Source of the DNA: Bradyrhizobium sp. CCGB01
GTDB lineage: Bacteria > Pseudomonadota > Alphaproteobacteria > Rhizobiales > Xanthobacteraceae
DNA: 64,000 nt
Direction of reading: 5' to 3'
Assembly (NCBI RefSeq): GCF_024199795.1
Contig: NZ_JANADK010000001.1
Coordinates: 7,936,001-8,000,000, forward strand
Shown piece by piece: positions 9,586 to 18,167 of the stretch; position 1 is the first letter of the stretch; every line of letters starts with the position of its first letter. Made by a program: the position numbers and the translations under genes. The notes under the pieces are model-generated. The model was not told where the DNA came from, ran no database searches, and saw nothing but the letters and a program-made list of their open reading frames with translations.

Positions 9586-10341
9586 ATGGATCTCTTCGAA
9601 CTGAGGACAGCAGTCGATCTCCTTCGTGGAACCGAGCAGGAAAGTGATCGCAGGCTGCGATTGACGCGGCTCGGTGAACTCGCTGGGACAATCATGCACG
9701 AGGTGAATCAGCCGCTCGGCGCGATTATTTCGAGTGCCGACGCCGCCTTGCGCTGGCTCGACCGCGACACGCCCGACGTCGCCGCCGCCACGAGGTCCAT
9801 AAGGCGCATCCGCGCCGTAGCGAGCAGGTCCGGGCGGACCATCGTGGACCTGCAGTCGTTGTCGTCGAACATCTTGATCGATTTTGCGGAACGGCCGTTG
9901 AACTCCGTTGTCGACGAAGCGCTTCAGATATCGAAACCGCCAATCAACCAGGCTGACGTTAGAATGCAGGTATGTTTGGATCGGAACTCGCCAATCGCAA
10001 AGATCAACAAGGATCTGATGCTCCGGGTGATGCTGAACCTCATCCAAAACGCGATCGATAGCTTGCTTGGAGTACCAGACCGTCAGAGGACATTGAACAT
10101 TCGAACGTTTACGAGTTCAGAGATCGTGGTTGCCGAATTCGAGGACAACGGCGTCGGCCTTCCCGAGGGCCCGGCGGCGCATCTGTTCGATCCCCTGTAC
10201 ACGACGAAGAAGGGCGGCATGGGTCTGGGTCTCGCATTGTGTCGGCGAGTCGTTATTGCTCACGGCGGCTCCATCGACGCCAGATCCAATCCTTCCTACG
10301 GCGCGACGTTCGCTGTGAGTCTGCCGCGAGTGGGGCCTTAG
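9586..10341 (+). CDS. Orphan soluble sensor histidine kinase
   Basis: About 251 aa, consisting mainly of a kinase core: H38 in IMHEVNQPLGAI, an N-box in LNLIQNAIDSL, and G-boxes in EDNGVGLPEG and GGMGLGLALCRRV. It lacks membrane segments and any clear sensor domain, so its input is unknown. The start at 9586 has GGAG seven bases upstream; an in-frame ATG at 9562 is an alternative. Just upstream another frame (9324-9647) reads in a coding-like way (LDKVAAGMERFTSIDPML), so a longer sensor region may have been lost by frameshift; this is uncertain. The core closely resembles the kinases at 2760 and 13734. Confidence 0.85.
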   Translation: MDLFELRTAVDLLRGTEQESDRRLRLTRLGELAGTIMHEVNQPLGAIISSADAALRWLDRDTPDVAAATRSIRRIRAVASRSGRTIVDLQSLSSNILIDFAERPLNSVVDEALQISKPPINQADVRMQVCLDRNSPIAKINKDLMLRVMLNLIQNAIDSLLGVPDRQRTLNIRTFTSSEIVVAEFEDNGVGLPEGPAAHLFDPLYTTKKGGMGLGLALCRRVVIAHGGSIDARSNPSYGATFAVSLPRVGP

Positions 10342-10569
10342 CGATCGTCGCGGCTCGCGTAGCCCGCCTCCGTCGTACCCACGGTCGCGAGACGGCCGGG
10401 GTCTACTCGTATCCTGTCGGGCATTGATTCAGGCCAACGTCGTGGCAAAAATTGCGCGATCGCCTGTAACCAAAGCCAGACGGCGGCCGAAATATACTCG
10501 TTTGGATCACCGCGGCAGCCGCACAAGTGGGAACAGGTTTACCAGCTGCTGCACCGCAAGGAGGGAACT

Positions 10570-11451
10570 GTGGGATTATCTTGGCAACAAGGCCCGCTTT
10601 CAACGGGAGCAATCGGCCGTTTCCTCGTCTCCGAGCCGCTGCCCAAGCGACTGTTGTATGTCGAGCCGTTACGCCGGCGCATGCGCGTTCGCTTTGGAGG
10701 ACGCTGGATCGCCGACAGCGAGCAAATCCTCTTGCTCTTTGAGCCCGGCCGCTATCCTGTGGCCTATTTCCCGGAAACCGACGTTTCCCCGCAGATCTTG
10801 GAGCGCACCGAGCATACCAGTCAACACGCGGATCTTGGGCCCACGTCCTGGTACAGCGTCCGGTCGGACGAGCAACACGTTGCGGCGCGAGGAGCGTGGC
10901 AGCACACAGAACTGCCCGCCCATGCGAGCGACTTGCAGGGTCTGGTCGCCTTCGCCTGGCGTGCCATGGATGCATTTTACGAGGAAGATGAGCGCATCGT
11001 GGGCCATGCAGCCGATCCCTACCACCGGATCGACATTCGCCAGGCCTCCCGTCATCTCGTCGTCAACCATCAGGGCCGGGTCATCGCCGATACAAGGCGG
11101 CCCTTGGTCCTCTACGAATCCGGTTTTGCCCCCCGCTGGTACGTTCCACGTTCCGACGTCGATGAGTCCGCCCTCACCGCGGTGAAACTCCAGACCTTCT
11201 GCCCGTACAAGGGTCTCTGCAGCTATTATTCCATCGGAGAGACACGCCAGGCGGCATGGTCCTATCCCGACCCCTATCCCGAAGTCCGCCGCATCTCCAA
11301 TTTTGTGTCGTTCGAACCAGACATCGTGACGGTTCATCTCGATGGCAAGCAGATGCATCTCGAGCCGGGCCAGTCGGTCGTTCCGCACGGCCCAGATCGC
11401 AATCTCGACGTCGCCGAAATAGTCAAAGAGCCGGCGCCTAGTGGCCGGTAA
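10570..11451 (+). CDS. DUF427 domain protein (two copies of the domain)
   Basis: A 293-aa protein with two DUF427 halves. The first includes MRVRFGGRWIADSEQILLL and VAYFPETDV; the second includes HLVVNHQGRVIADTRRPLVLYESGF, PRWYVPRSDV and the conserved TFCPYKGLCSYYSI. The biochemical role of DUF427 is not established. The start is a GTG with a strong AAGGAGG site seven bases upstream. It precedes the MOSC-reductase fusion by 54 bases, so the two genes are probably co-transcribed, which hints at a redox context. Confidence 0.88.
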   Translation: MGLSWQQGPLSTGAIGRFLVSEPLPKRLLYVEPLRRRMRVRFGGRWIADSEQILLLFEPGRYPVAYFPETDVSPQILERTEHTSQHADLGPTSWYSVRSDEQHVAARGAWQHTELPAHASDLQGLVAFAWRAMDAFYEEDERIVGHAADPYHRIDIRQASRHLVVNHQGRVIADTRRPLVLYESGFAPRWYVPRSDVDESALTAVKLQTFCPYKGLCSYYSIGETRQAAWSYPDPYPEVRRISNFVSFEPDIVTVHLDGKQMHLEPGQSVVPHGPDRNLDVAEIVKEPAPSGR

Positions 11452-11505
11452 ACAGATGCTGCGACCAGCTGGAAAGGGCTTAAGCCCGTCGAAACGGAGC
11501 AGCAC

Positions 11506-13269
11506 ATGGCGCGACTTCTGTCAGTGAATGTGGGACTTCCGCGTAACATCACCTGGAAGGATCGCACGGTCCGCACCGGGATCTGGAAGGCTCCCGTGCA
11601 TGGCCGATGTCGAGTTGGCCGGTTGAACCTGGACGGAGATGGCCAGGGCGATCTGAACGGCCACGGTGGTGAGCAGCGAGCAGTCTTCGTCTACCAGATC
11701 GATTCGTATCACTATTGGCAGAAGCAACTGAACCGCACTGACTTCGTCCACGGACAGTTCGGCGAGAATTTTACGGTCGAAGGACTGCCCGACGATACTG
11801 TTTGCATAGGCGATCGTTATCAAATCGGTAGTGCCGTGTTCGAGGTCACCCAGCCGCGGGTGACCTGCTATCGCGTCGGCATCCGGACCAACGAGCCGAA
11901 GATGCCAGCATTGCTGACGTCCAGCGGACGGCCAGGGTTCTACTTCCGCGTCCTGAGCGAAGGCGAGGTCGGCGCCGGGGACGAAATCGTGAAGGTGGGC
12001 GAGGCCACCGAGCGAATGACGATCGCCGAGATCAACGCTCTGCTCTATTCGCCCGATCACCCGCGCGATCGGTTGGAACGAGCCTTGCGAATCGGAGCAC
12101 TTTCGCCGGGATGGCGCTCGTCGTTTGAGGCGTTACTTCAGAGCCGGACCAGTGATGCGGGAGGGAGCGGCAATGCAGGCCTCGCCCCGGCAGCCGCTGC
12201 ACATCCGGCCGCCCCGGGATTTCGCGCGCTCGTTGTTGCGTCGATCGATCGGGAGGCCGTGGATGTCGTTTCTCTTTCCTTGCAGCATCCGGATCATGAG
12301 CCGCTGCCACTGCCTCTACCCGGCCAGTACCTGGTCCTGCGCCTTCCGAGAACCGACGGCTCGCCGCTCATTCGCAGCTACTCGCTCTCGGGTCCTCAAT
12401 CGACGGAGAACTATCGGATCAGCGTGAAGATCGAGCCGGGCGGAGCGGCCGGGAGCTACCTGAGGGATCACGTTCGGGCAGGCGATGTCCTCGATGTGAG
12501 TTCTCCACGCGGAGGCTTTACCCTGCAATCCAGAGAACGACCGGTGGTGTTGCTCAGCGCAGGGATCGGAGCAACGCCCGTTCTGGCCATGTTGCACGCC
12601 TTGGCAGCGACCCGCTCGACACGACAAATCTTCTGGCTGCATGCCGCACGCGACGGGCAGCATCATCCATTCGCCGACGAAGTACGCCGCCTCATGCTTG
12701 CCCTCCCCCGAGGCCGCAGCTTTGTCTGCTACAGCAGACCGGATTCGCGCGACAAGCTCGGCAAGGATTTTGATGCTCCTGGCCACCTATCACGACCGCT
12801 CTTCGAGGACATCGGTATCCCGCGCGAGGCGGACGTCTACCTCTGCGGACCGGCTCGCTTCATGGCGGACATGAAACAGGCGCTCGCAGCATTCGGAACG
12901 ACGTCGGAGCGCATTCACTTGGAACTCTTCAATGGCGGCGAGTCATTGATTCCCGGCATCGTCGGCGCGGCCATGCGAGCTCCGCACCCGCCCAAGGATG
13001 CCACCGACAGCGGCCCGCTGGTATCCTTCGCGCGAAGCGGCATCGCCGCCCATTGGAAACCGTCGGCTTACACGAGCATTTTGGAGCTGGCCGAGGCGTG
13101 TGACGTTCCGGTCCGCTGGTCGTGTCGGACCGGCGTCTGTCACAACTGTGAAAGCGGCCTGGTGTCAGGCGCAGTGGCCTATGACCCGCCGCCGCTGGAT
13201 AAGCCGGCCGAGGGCAATCTCCTGATCTGCTGCTCGCAGCCGGTTCAAGACGTCATCATTGATTTGTAG
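11506..13269 (+). CDS. MOSC domain / ferredoxin reductase / [2Fe-2S] ferredoxin fusion
   Basis: A 587-aa redox fusion. Residues about 1-190 are a YiiM-like MOSC domain with a following helical segment (DLNGHGGEQRAVFVYQIDSY, GQFGENFTVEG, VTQPRVTCYRVG); MOSC domains act in molybdenum-cofactor sulfur chemistry and in reductases of N-hydroxylated substrates. About 225-330 is an FAD-binding reductase barrel (RSYSLSGPQ), about 335-460 an NAD-binding domain (LLSAGIGATPVLAMLHAL), and the end is a plant-type [2Fe-2S] ferredoxin with C540, C545, C548 and C575. One chain could therefore take NAD(P)H electrons through FAD and iron-sulfur to a Mo-type or MOSC site. It likely sits in an operon with the DUF427 and VOC genes. 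The substrate is unknown. Confidence 0.92.
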   Translation: MARLLSVNVGLPRNITWKDRTVRTGIWKAPVHGRCRVGRLNLDGDGQGDLNGHGGEQRAVFVYQIDSYHYWQKQLNRTDFVHGQFGENFTVEGLPDDTVCIGDRYQIGSAVFEVTQPRVTCYRVGIRTNEPKMPALLTSSGRPGFYFRVLSEGEVGAGDEIVKVGEATERMTIAEINALLYSPDHPRDRLERALRIGALSPGWRSSFEALLQSRTSDAGGSGNAGLAPAAAAHPAAPGFRALVVASIDREAVDVVSLSLQHPDHEPLPLPLPGQYLVLRLPRTDGSPLIRSYSLSGPQSTENYRISVKIEPGGAAGSYLRDHVRAGDVLDVSSPRGGFTLQSRERPVVLLSAGIGATPVLAMLHALAATRSTRQIFWLHAARDGQHHPFADEVRRLMLALPRGRSFVCYSRPDSRDKLGKDFDAPGHLSRPLFEDIGIPREADVYLCGPARFMADMKQALAAFGTTSERIHLELFNGGESLIPGIVGAAMRAPHPPKDATDSGPLVSFARSGIAAHWKPSAYTSILELAEACDVPVRWSCRTGVCHNCESGLVSGAVAYDPPPLDKPAEGNLLICCSQPVQDVIIDL

Positions 13270-13298
13270 ATCGCAAGAATGAATTCAGCGGGGCCAAC

Positions 13299-13730
13299 AT
13301 GAAGTTCTCGGTCGAGGTGATTACCGTTCCCGTAGAAGACGTCGAGCGGGCACTGCGTTTCTATGTCGACAGGGTTGGCTTCGTGCTCGACGTCGACTAT
13401 TCGCCGAACGACGCATTCCGGGTTGTACAGCTCACTCCTTCAGGTTCCAGTTGCTCGATTCAGATCGGCAAAGGGATCACCGACGCGCCCGTCGGATCAC
13501 TCCGCAACGCGTATCTTGTGGTCACTGATTTGGAGACTGCGCGCCGCGACCTATTGGGACGCGGTGTGCAAGTCAGTGATATCAGGCACAAGACGCCAAT
13601 TGCAGCGTGGGACGGCGGCTTCGCCTCCGGCCTAGATCCCGCGCGCGGGAACTACGCCAGCTTTGCCGACTTTTCGGATCCGGACGGAAACCGCTGGATA
13701 CTCCAGGAACGAGGCTACCGCACCGCTTGA
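13299..13730 (+). CDS. Glyoxalase/bleomycin-resistance (VOC) superfamily protein
   Basis: A 143-aa protein with the VOC fold pattern: a first module from VPVEDVERALRFYVDRVGF and a second ending in SFADFSDPDGNRWILQERGY, where the DPDGN turn and the final E are typical metal-site surroundings. VOC proteins include lyases, dioxygenases and drug-binding proteins; this one cannot be assigned more closely. It starts 29 bases after the MOSC fusion and ends three bases before the membrane kinase, so it appears to be part of the same transcript. Confidence 0.88.
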   Translation: MKFSVEVITVPVEDVERALRFYVDRVGFVLDVDYSPNDAFRVVQLTPSGSSCSIQIGKGITDAPVGSLRNAYLVVTDLETARRDLLGRGVQVSDIRHKTPIAAWDGGFASGLDPARGNYASFADFSDPDGNRWILQERGYRTA

Positions 13731-13733
13731 CGG

Positions 13734-15461
13734 ATGCGACAGCGTCAACGGCTCATGTTGCGCGATGGCGCCAGGACAGGAGGGCCGCGACACCCGCTTC
13801 ATGCGGAGTTCGCCCGCCAGCGGATCGAGCTGGCCAACAACGTGTGGAGACCGGGCGTGGCCGCGCCACAAAGCTTCGATGACACCGTGATTTCCCTGGC
13901 AATCCAACCAGCGGGACCGCGACACCTCCGGTTTGTGCTGATTGTCGTGGTGGTCCTGTGTCTCGCCTTCATCGCACTTCTGCCGTTCCAGCACACGCAA
14001 CTCCCGGAGTTCAACGCGATAGAGCCATCGGTCGCTGCCGTGATGTCGATCAACGATCTCATTACGTCGGTTCTGTTATACGCCCAATGCTCGATCGTTC
14101 CCTCGCGAAGATTCCTGGTGCTGGCAACCGGCTATCTGTTTACCGCATTGATCATTATTCCACACGCTCTCACGTTTCCCGGCGCATTTACGGTGACCGG
14201 CCTGATCGGCGCGGGCCCGCAAACATCCCCATGGCTCTTCTTCGCTGCGCACTTCGTCTTTCCAGCCACGCTGCTGTGCTACGCGCTGCTAAGGGGTACA
14301 GACGACGAAAGTCCTCTGCCGCCGTCCTGGGCGCTATCTGGAATCTACGGCAGTATAGCAATTGTGGTGTTCTCTGTCGGCGGACTTACACTTCTGTCCA
14401 CCGCCGGCCACGAGTACCTGCCCACCATTGTAAGCGATAGAACGCACGCCATTCCGGCTCACCTGACAATCATCAACGTATCTATCATCGCTCTTACGGT
14501 CATCTCTCTTGCGGCGCTGTGGACCCGAAGGCGAACCGTGCTCGACTACTGGCTGACGTTGATCTCGATCGCATTGATCCTGGAAGAAGCATGCTTTTCG
14601 CTTGCGGTTCTTCGCTTCTCGGTCGGCTTCTACGCAGGACGCGTGTTTTGGCTCTTCACCTCGATCGTCGTTCTGCTGCTGCTACTCCTGGAAATAACAA
14701 AATTGTATGCCCGGCTTGCGCGTTCCTACACGCTGTTGGAGCGCGAACGAAACAACAAGCTATTGAACATCCAGGCGACAGCAGCTTCGATTGCCCACGA
14801 AGTGAGACAACCCTTGACGGCGATTGTTGCGAGCGGCGGCGCCGCGTTGCACTACCTCGAAAAGACGCCGCCCGATCATGAGAAAATCCGTAAATCCCTG
14901 CGCAGAATGATCAGCGAAAGTGAACGTACCAGCAAAGTGTTTGACGGCATTCGCGCTCTGTTTGGAAGAGTCGATCAGAGACGAGAGGCAGTCGACGTGA
15001 ACGAGATTATCCGTGATGTGCTGAAGTCCGTTGAAGGGGAATTGTCGGACAATGAGATCGCCGTCTCGTCCGAACTGAACGAGCTGTCCGACCTTGACGG
15101 CAATCGAACTCAATTGCAGCAGGTCATGTTCAATTTGGTCCACAATGCAATCGAGGCGATGCAATGCATCGCGCATCGAAGGCGGGCGCTGCGGGTGAGG
15201 ACCGAGCGCCGTGTTGATAGTGCAATCAAAATCGTGATGGAGGACACCGGCCCCGGAATTGATCCGACCCAGCTCGACAGCATCTTCAATGCATTCGTGA
15301 CCACGAAACCGGCCGGGATGGGATTGGGACTGGCTATTTGCCGACAGATTATCGAACGGCACGGCGGCCATCTTATCGCATCGTCAGACGGCAGCAGTGG
15401 CGCGAAGTTCGAAGTTGTGCTCCCGGCCGGACCAGCCAACGGCGCAGGTCGAAGCAATTGA
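13734..15461 (+). CDS. Membrane sensor histidine kinase with MASE4-like sensor
   Basis: A 575-aa kinase. After a ~55-residue hydrophilic lead, about eight hydrophobic segments (from FVLIVVVVLCLAFIALLPF to FTSIVVLLLLLLEI) form an integral-membrane sensor of the MASE4 type. The kinase core follows, with H355 in SIAHEVRQPLTAI, an N-box in FNLVHNAIEAM, and G-boxes EDTGPGIDP and PAGMGLGLAICRQI. The first ATG lies three bases after the VOC stop codon; the true start could be further in, because the first ~50 residues are not typical. No response regulator follows, which makes it an orphan kinase. Confidence 0.87.
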   Translation: MRQRQRLMLRDGARTGGPRHPLHAEFARQRIELANNVWRPGVAAPQSFDDTVISLAIQPAGPRHLRFVLIVVVVLCLAFIALLPFQHTQLPEFNAIEPSVAAVMSINDLITSVLLYAQCSIVPSRRFLVLATGYLFTALIIIPHALTFPGAFTVTGLIGAGPQTSPWLFFAAHFVFPATLLCYALLRGTDDESPLPPSWALSGIYGSIAIVVFSVGGLTLLSTAGHEYLPTIVSDRTHAIPAHLTIINVSIIALTVISLAALWTRRRTVLDYWLTLISIALILEEACFSLAVLRFSVGFYAGRVFWLFTSIVVLLLLLLEITKLYARLARSYTLLERERNNKLLNIQATAASIAHEVRQPLTAIVASGGAALHYLEKTPPDHEKIRKSLRRMISESERTSKVFDGIRALFGRVDQRREAVDVNEIIRDVLKSVEGELSDNEIAVSSELNELSDLDGNRTQLQQVMFNLVHNAIEAMQCIAHRRRALRVRTERRVDSAIKIVMEDTGPGIDPTQLDSIFNAFVTTKPAGMGLGLAICRQIIERHGGHLIASSDGSSGAKFEVVLPAGPANGAGRSN

Positions 15462-15599
15462 CACCACGTGGCCGCGGGCCGGTTGAGATGAACGAGCATG
15501 TTTTCGAGATCGCGCGGCATTCAGAGGTCCGCAGCCCCTGAGTAATTGTGGTCGCCAGAGGAGCTGCTCACCCTGAGCCTCCGACAATGAGGTGCCACC

Positions 15600-15917
15600 A
15601 TGTTCCGCTTTTCGCCCCGGACACGCTCGATCCGCTCCGCCGCTGCGGGCCTTCTCCTGGTCGGCCTGCTGTCGTCCGCGAATGCATCCGCCCGAAGCAC
15701 GTCCCTCGAAATCTTGCCCGATCTGCCGGCGCGTGGGGCCGAGCATATCGCATCCGCGGAGCCGACGTCGCGCCTGCCCTGGCTCGCTCCGGTCGGCCAC
15801 CACCAGCCGCGCCGAGACGACGTGCCTCCATCGAGCCCACGGTCGGCGTCCGAGAATGAGCAGCAACGGCTCGATCAGATCCTTAATCGCAAGCTGATCA
15901 TCTGCCGTGGATGTTGA
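15600..15917 (+). CDS. Small secreted protein of unknown function
   Basis: A 105-aa protein with a clear Sec signal peptide (positively charged start, then AAAGLLLVGLLSSANASA), a proline-rich middle and a short C-terminal end LDQILNRKLIICRGC. Similar small exported proteins with a Cys-rich tail are, in my recollection, common in Bradyrhizobium. The ATG has GAGGTG eight bases upstream. It converges with the RclR-like regulator. The function is unknown. Confidence 0.62.
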   Translation: MFRFSPRTRSIRSAAAGLLLVGLLSSANASARSTSLEILPDLPARGAEHIASAEPTSRLPWLAPVGHHQPRRDDVPPSSPRSASENEQQRLDQILNRKLIICRGC

Positions 15918-15946
15918 GGTGATCCGGCCGCTTCGCACTCGGCCGC

Positions 15947-16942
15947 CTAAACGTCGTCCGCGCCAGGTATCGCTTCGGTGGTCTCGGCCAGTTCCAGGTC
16001 GTCAATCGTCGCCGCGTTCTGCGCCTCCTTCCGCCATTGCGCAGGCGTGATGCCCATGTGGCTCTTGAACGCGCGCTGGAACGCCGCCTCGGACAAGTAT
16101 CCAACCGCTTCCGCGACCGCTCCGGTCGAAATCGGGGATTTCCTCAGCTCGTTCGCGGCGAGGGTCATTCGGATGTCCGTCAGCAGGTCACTCGGCGAAC
16201 GACCGAGCTTTTCCTGGAATTGACGGGCGAGTGTCGCACGCGACATGTTCGCGAGTTGCGCGAACTCGGGCAGTGTCCACGGGCGTGCCGGCTCGTTGAA
16301 CATGGCTCCGACCACCGGTGCCAGTCGGGGGTGACCCGCGAGCGCAAGCAGCCCCCGCGGCGCGTCCCCGGCCTCGCTGGCGAGGCGCAGCACCAGCGTA
16401 AACATCGCCGTCGATAGTGCGTTCAGCATCGCGCGGCCTCCAAGATGATCGTCCGTCGTCTCGACACGCATCAGGGCAACGAGGCCTGCAAGTTGCTCCG
16501 CCGTGTCCGGCTGTCCGGCTCGCGCGCCGGCGCTGACGATGAGGATCGGCGGCAGATAATGGCGCAGCAGCCGGTCGTGCGGCGGGGCGATCGCGAAGTG
16601 TCCGCACAACAGATCGAGCCGCTGATCCGAGCCGGGATTTTCGCTGATCGTAAAATTGAGTGACGCCCGGTTGCGGGCCTTCAGCGGCGCAGCCCCGCTG
16701 CCGTCGTGCATGACGTGCCGGGGGTTGCTCGGGAGCAGCGCAATGTCGCCGGCCTTGAGCTGCAGCGGCCGGCCTCCCGCTGGATTCTCCAGCATCGCTG
16801 AGCCTACCAGCACCGCATGGTACGGGATTTCGTTGGCCTCGCCTGGTCCCTGCTCGATCCGCCAAGGCGCGCCATAGGAGCAGCGCAGGTCCAGACGACC
16901 GCGCACCGGCATCATCTCGAACAGTCGGCTCAGCCAATCCAT
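15947..16942 (-). CDS. RclR-like AraC-family regulator (reactive chlorine sensor type)
   Basis: A 331-aa AraC-family protein with an N-terminal cupin_6-type domain and a C-terminal double helix-turn-helix (FAQLANMSRATLARQFQEKLG; GYLSEAAFQRAFKSHMGITPAQWR). From memory of E. coli RclR, the N-terminus lines up: MDWLSRL, a cysteine at 21, GAGE/GPGE, the LRPGN/LKAGD-LLP region, and a second cysteine followed by glycine. RclR senses hypochlorous acid through Cys21 and Cys89; here the only two cysteines are C21 and C113. I chose the second ATG (16942), which fits GAGGG upstream and puts the Cys at 21. It is divergent from the AhpD and DUF417 genes and probably controls them. Confidence 0.85.
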   Translation of the reverse strand: MDWLSRLFEMMPVRGRLDLRCSYGAPWRIEQGPGEANEIPYHAVLVGSAMLENPAGGRPLQLKAGDIALLPSNPRHVMHDGSGAAPLKARNRASLNFTISENPGSDQRLDLLCGHFAIAPPHDRLLRHYLPPILIVSAGARAGQPDTAEQLAGLVALMRVETTDDHLGGRAMLNALSTAMFTLVLRLASEAGDAPRGLLALAGHPRLAPVVGAMFNEPARPWTLPEFAQLANMSRATLARQFQEKLGRSPSDLLTDIRMTLAANELRKSPISTGAVAEAVGYLSEAAFQRAFKSHMGITPAQWRKEAQNAATIDDLELAETTEAIPGADDV

Positions 16943-17074
16943 CATATCCCTCGGTCACTGCCCCGACATGAGACGAATGAGCATATAAACGCGCCTTTGA
17001 AGCATTCAATATCTCAGGTCCGCACCATATTGTCACTCCGCAATCGTTCACCAACCCAAGCAAGGAGTGCCACC

Positions 17075-17611
17075 ATGGCCCGTCTTTCCGTCCCCAACCT
17101 CGAAGTTGACGCCGGCCCGTCCGGCCAGGTCTATGCCCAGATCAAGAAGGCCATCGGCAGCGTGCCGAACACATTCGCGGCCATCGCCGCCCATGGCCCG
17201 GCCGCTCTCAAGGCCATCCTTGCCGCCGACACCGTGCTCGCCTCCGGCGGCCTGACCAAGTCCGACAAGGAGATTGTCAAGCTCGTCATCAGCGAGGCCG
17301 CCGGCTGTGACTATTGTGTCGCCGCCCACAGCCATCTCGGAAGGCTCGTCGGCCTGCCGCCGGAGGTGGTGAAGCAAATCCGCGATGGCTTGCCCACTGG
17401 CGACGCCCAGCGTGATGCACTCGTGGCTTTCGTCGACAAGCTCGCGCGCACAAGTGGCACGGTCAGCGACAAGGATTTCGCCGCGATCAAGGCCGCCGGC
17501 TACAGCGATGCGCAACTCGTCGACATCAGCCTTGCCTTTGCCACCACGGCGTTCACCAACATCTTCAACCGCATCAACGACACCGAGATCGACTTCCCGA
17601 CGGCCGCGTAA
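17075..17611 (+). CDS. AhpD-like carboxymuconolactone decarboxylase family protein
   Basis: A 178-aa protein with the redox-active CDYCVAAH motif (CxxC followed by His) near residue 72, typical of AhpD-like alkylhydroperoxidase family members that reduce peroxides or similar electrophiles with thiol chemistry. The start ATG at 17075 follows CAAGGAGTG. It is the first gene read away from the RclR-like regulator and lies 43 bases before a DUF417 gene. The context suggests an oxidative or chlorine-stress role; the substrate is not known. Confidence 0.9.
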   Translation: MARLSVPNLEVDAGPSGQVYAQIKKAIGSVPNTFAAIAAHGPAALKAILAADTVLASGGLTKSDKEIVKLVISEAAGCDYCVAAHSHLGRLVGLPPEVVKQIRDGLPTGDAQRDALVAFVDKLARTSGTVSDKDFAAIKAAGYSDAQLVDISLAFATTAFTNIFNRINDTEIDFPTAA

Positions 17612-17654
17612 TCCGACCGCATGTCGTCGACCATCGCAAATCAGGATCACGATC

Positions 17655-18167
17655 ATGACTACACTTGCAAACACCAATTCCGCTCAAAGTTCTCTTGTCC
17701 GCGCCTTGCGCCAATCCGGCCTGCTCGCAGAAGATCTCGACTATCAAGTCGTTCGCGCGGCGATGATGATCATGTTTTTCTTCTTCGGTTACCAGAAGTG
17801 GTTTCCATACGAATTCGAACGACTGGATCCATTCATCAGTAACGGCCCGCTGATCTGGTGGCTCTATCCCGTGTTCGGCCATGCCGGCGCCAGCTATTTC
17901 CTCGGGCTCTCGGAGTGGACGTTCGGCGCGCTGCTGCTCGCAGGCTTCTGGAGCCACCGGCTCGGCGTGCTTGGCGCCCTCGGCTCGACCGGCACCTTCA
18001 TCGCGACCGTCACCATCATTCCCTTCATGCCGGAGGGCTGGGATGTCGCTGCGGGAGGTTTCCCGGCGATGACGGGTAACGTGCCCTTCCTGATGAAGGA
18101 CGTCGTTCTGCTCGCTGTCTCTTTCTATCTGTTGAGGCAGGACCTGGCTCGCCTGGCGCGACAATGA
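17655..18167 (+). CDS. DUF417 membrane protein (RclC/YkgB-like), first copy
   Basis: A 170-aa inner-membrane protein of the DUF417 family, the family of E. coli RclC (YkgB) from the reactive-chlorine resistance operon. Four hydrophobic segments are seen, including AAMMIMFFFFGYQKWF and FLGLSEWTFGALLLAGFW, and the family signature GALGSTGTFIATVTIIPF. The start ATG is preceded by CAGGATCACGATC. It follows the AhpD-like gene in the likely RclR-controlled unit. A paralog lies at 19406, with the SDR gene between them. Confidence 0.88.
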   Translation: MTTLANTNSAQSSLVRALRQSGLLAEDLDYQVVRAAMMIMFFFFGYQKWFPYEFERLDPFISNGPLIWWLYPVFGHAGASYFLGLSEWTFGALLLAGFWSHRLGVLGALGSTGTFIATVTIIPFMPEGWDVAAGGFPAMTGNVPFLMKDVVLLAVSFYLLRQDLARLARQ

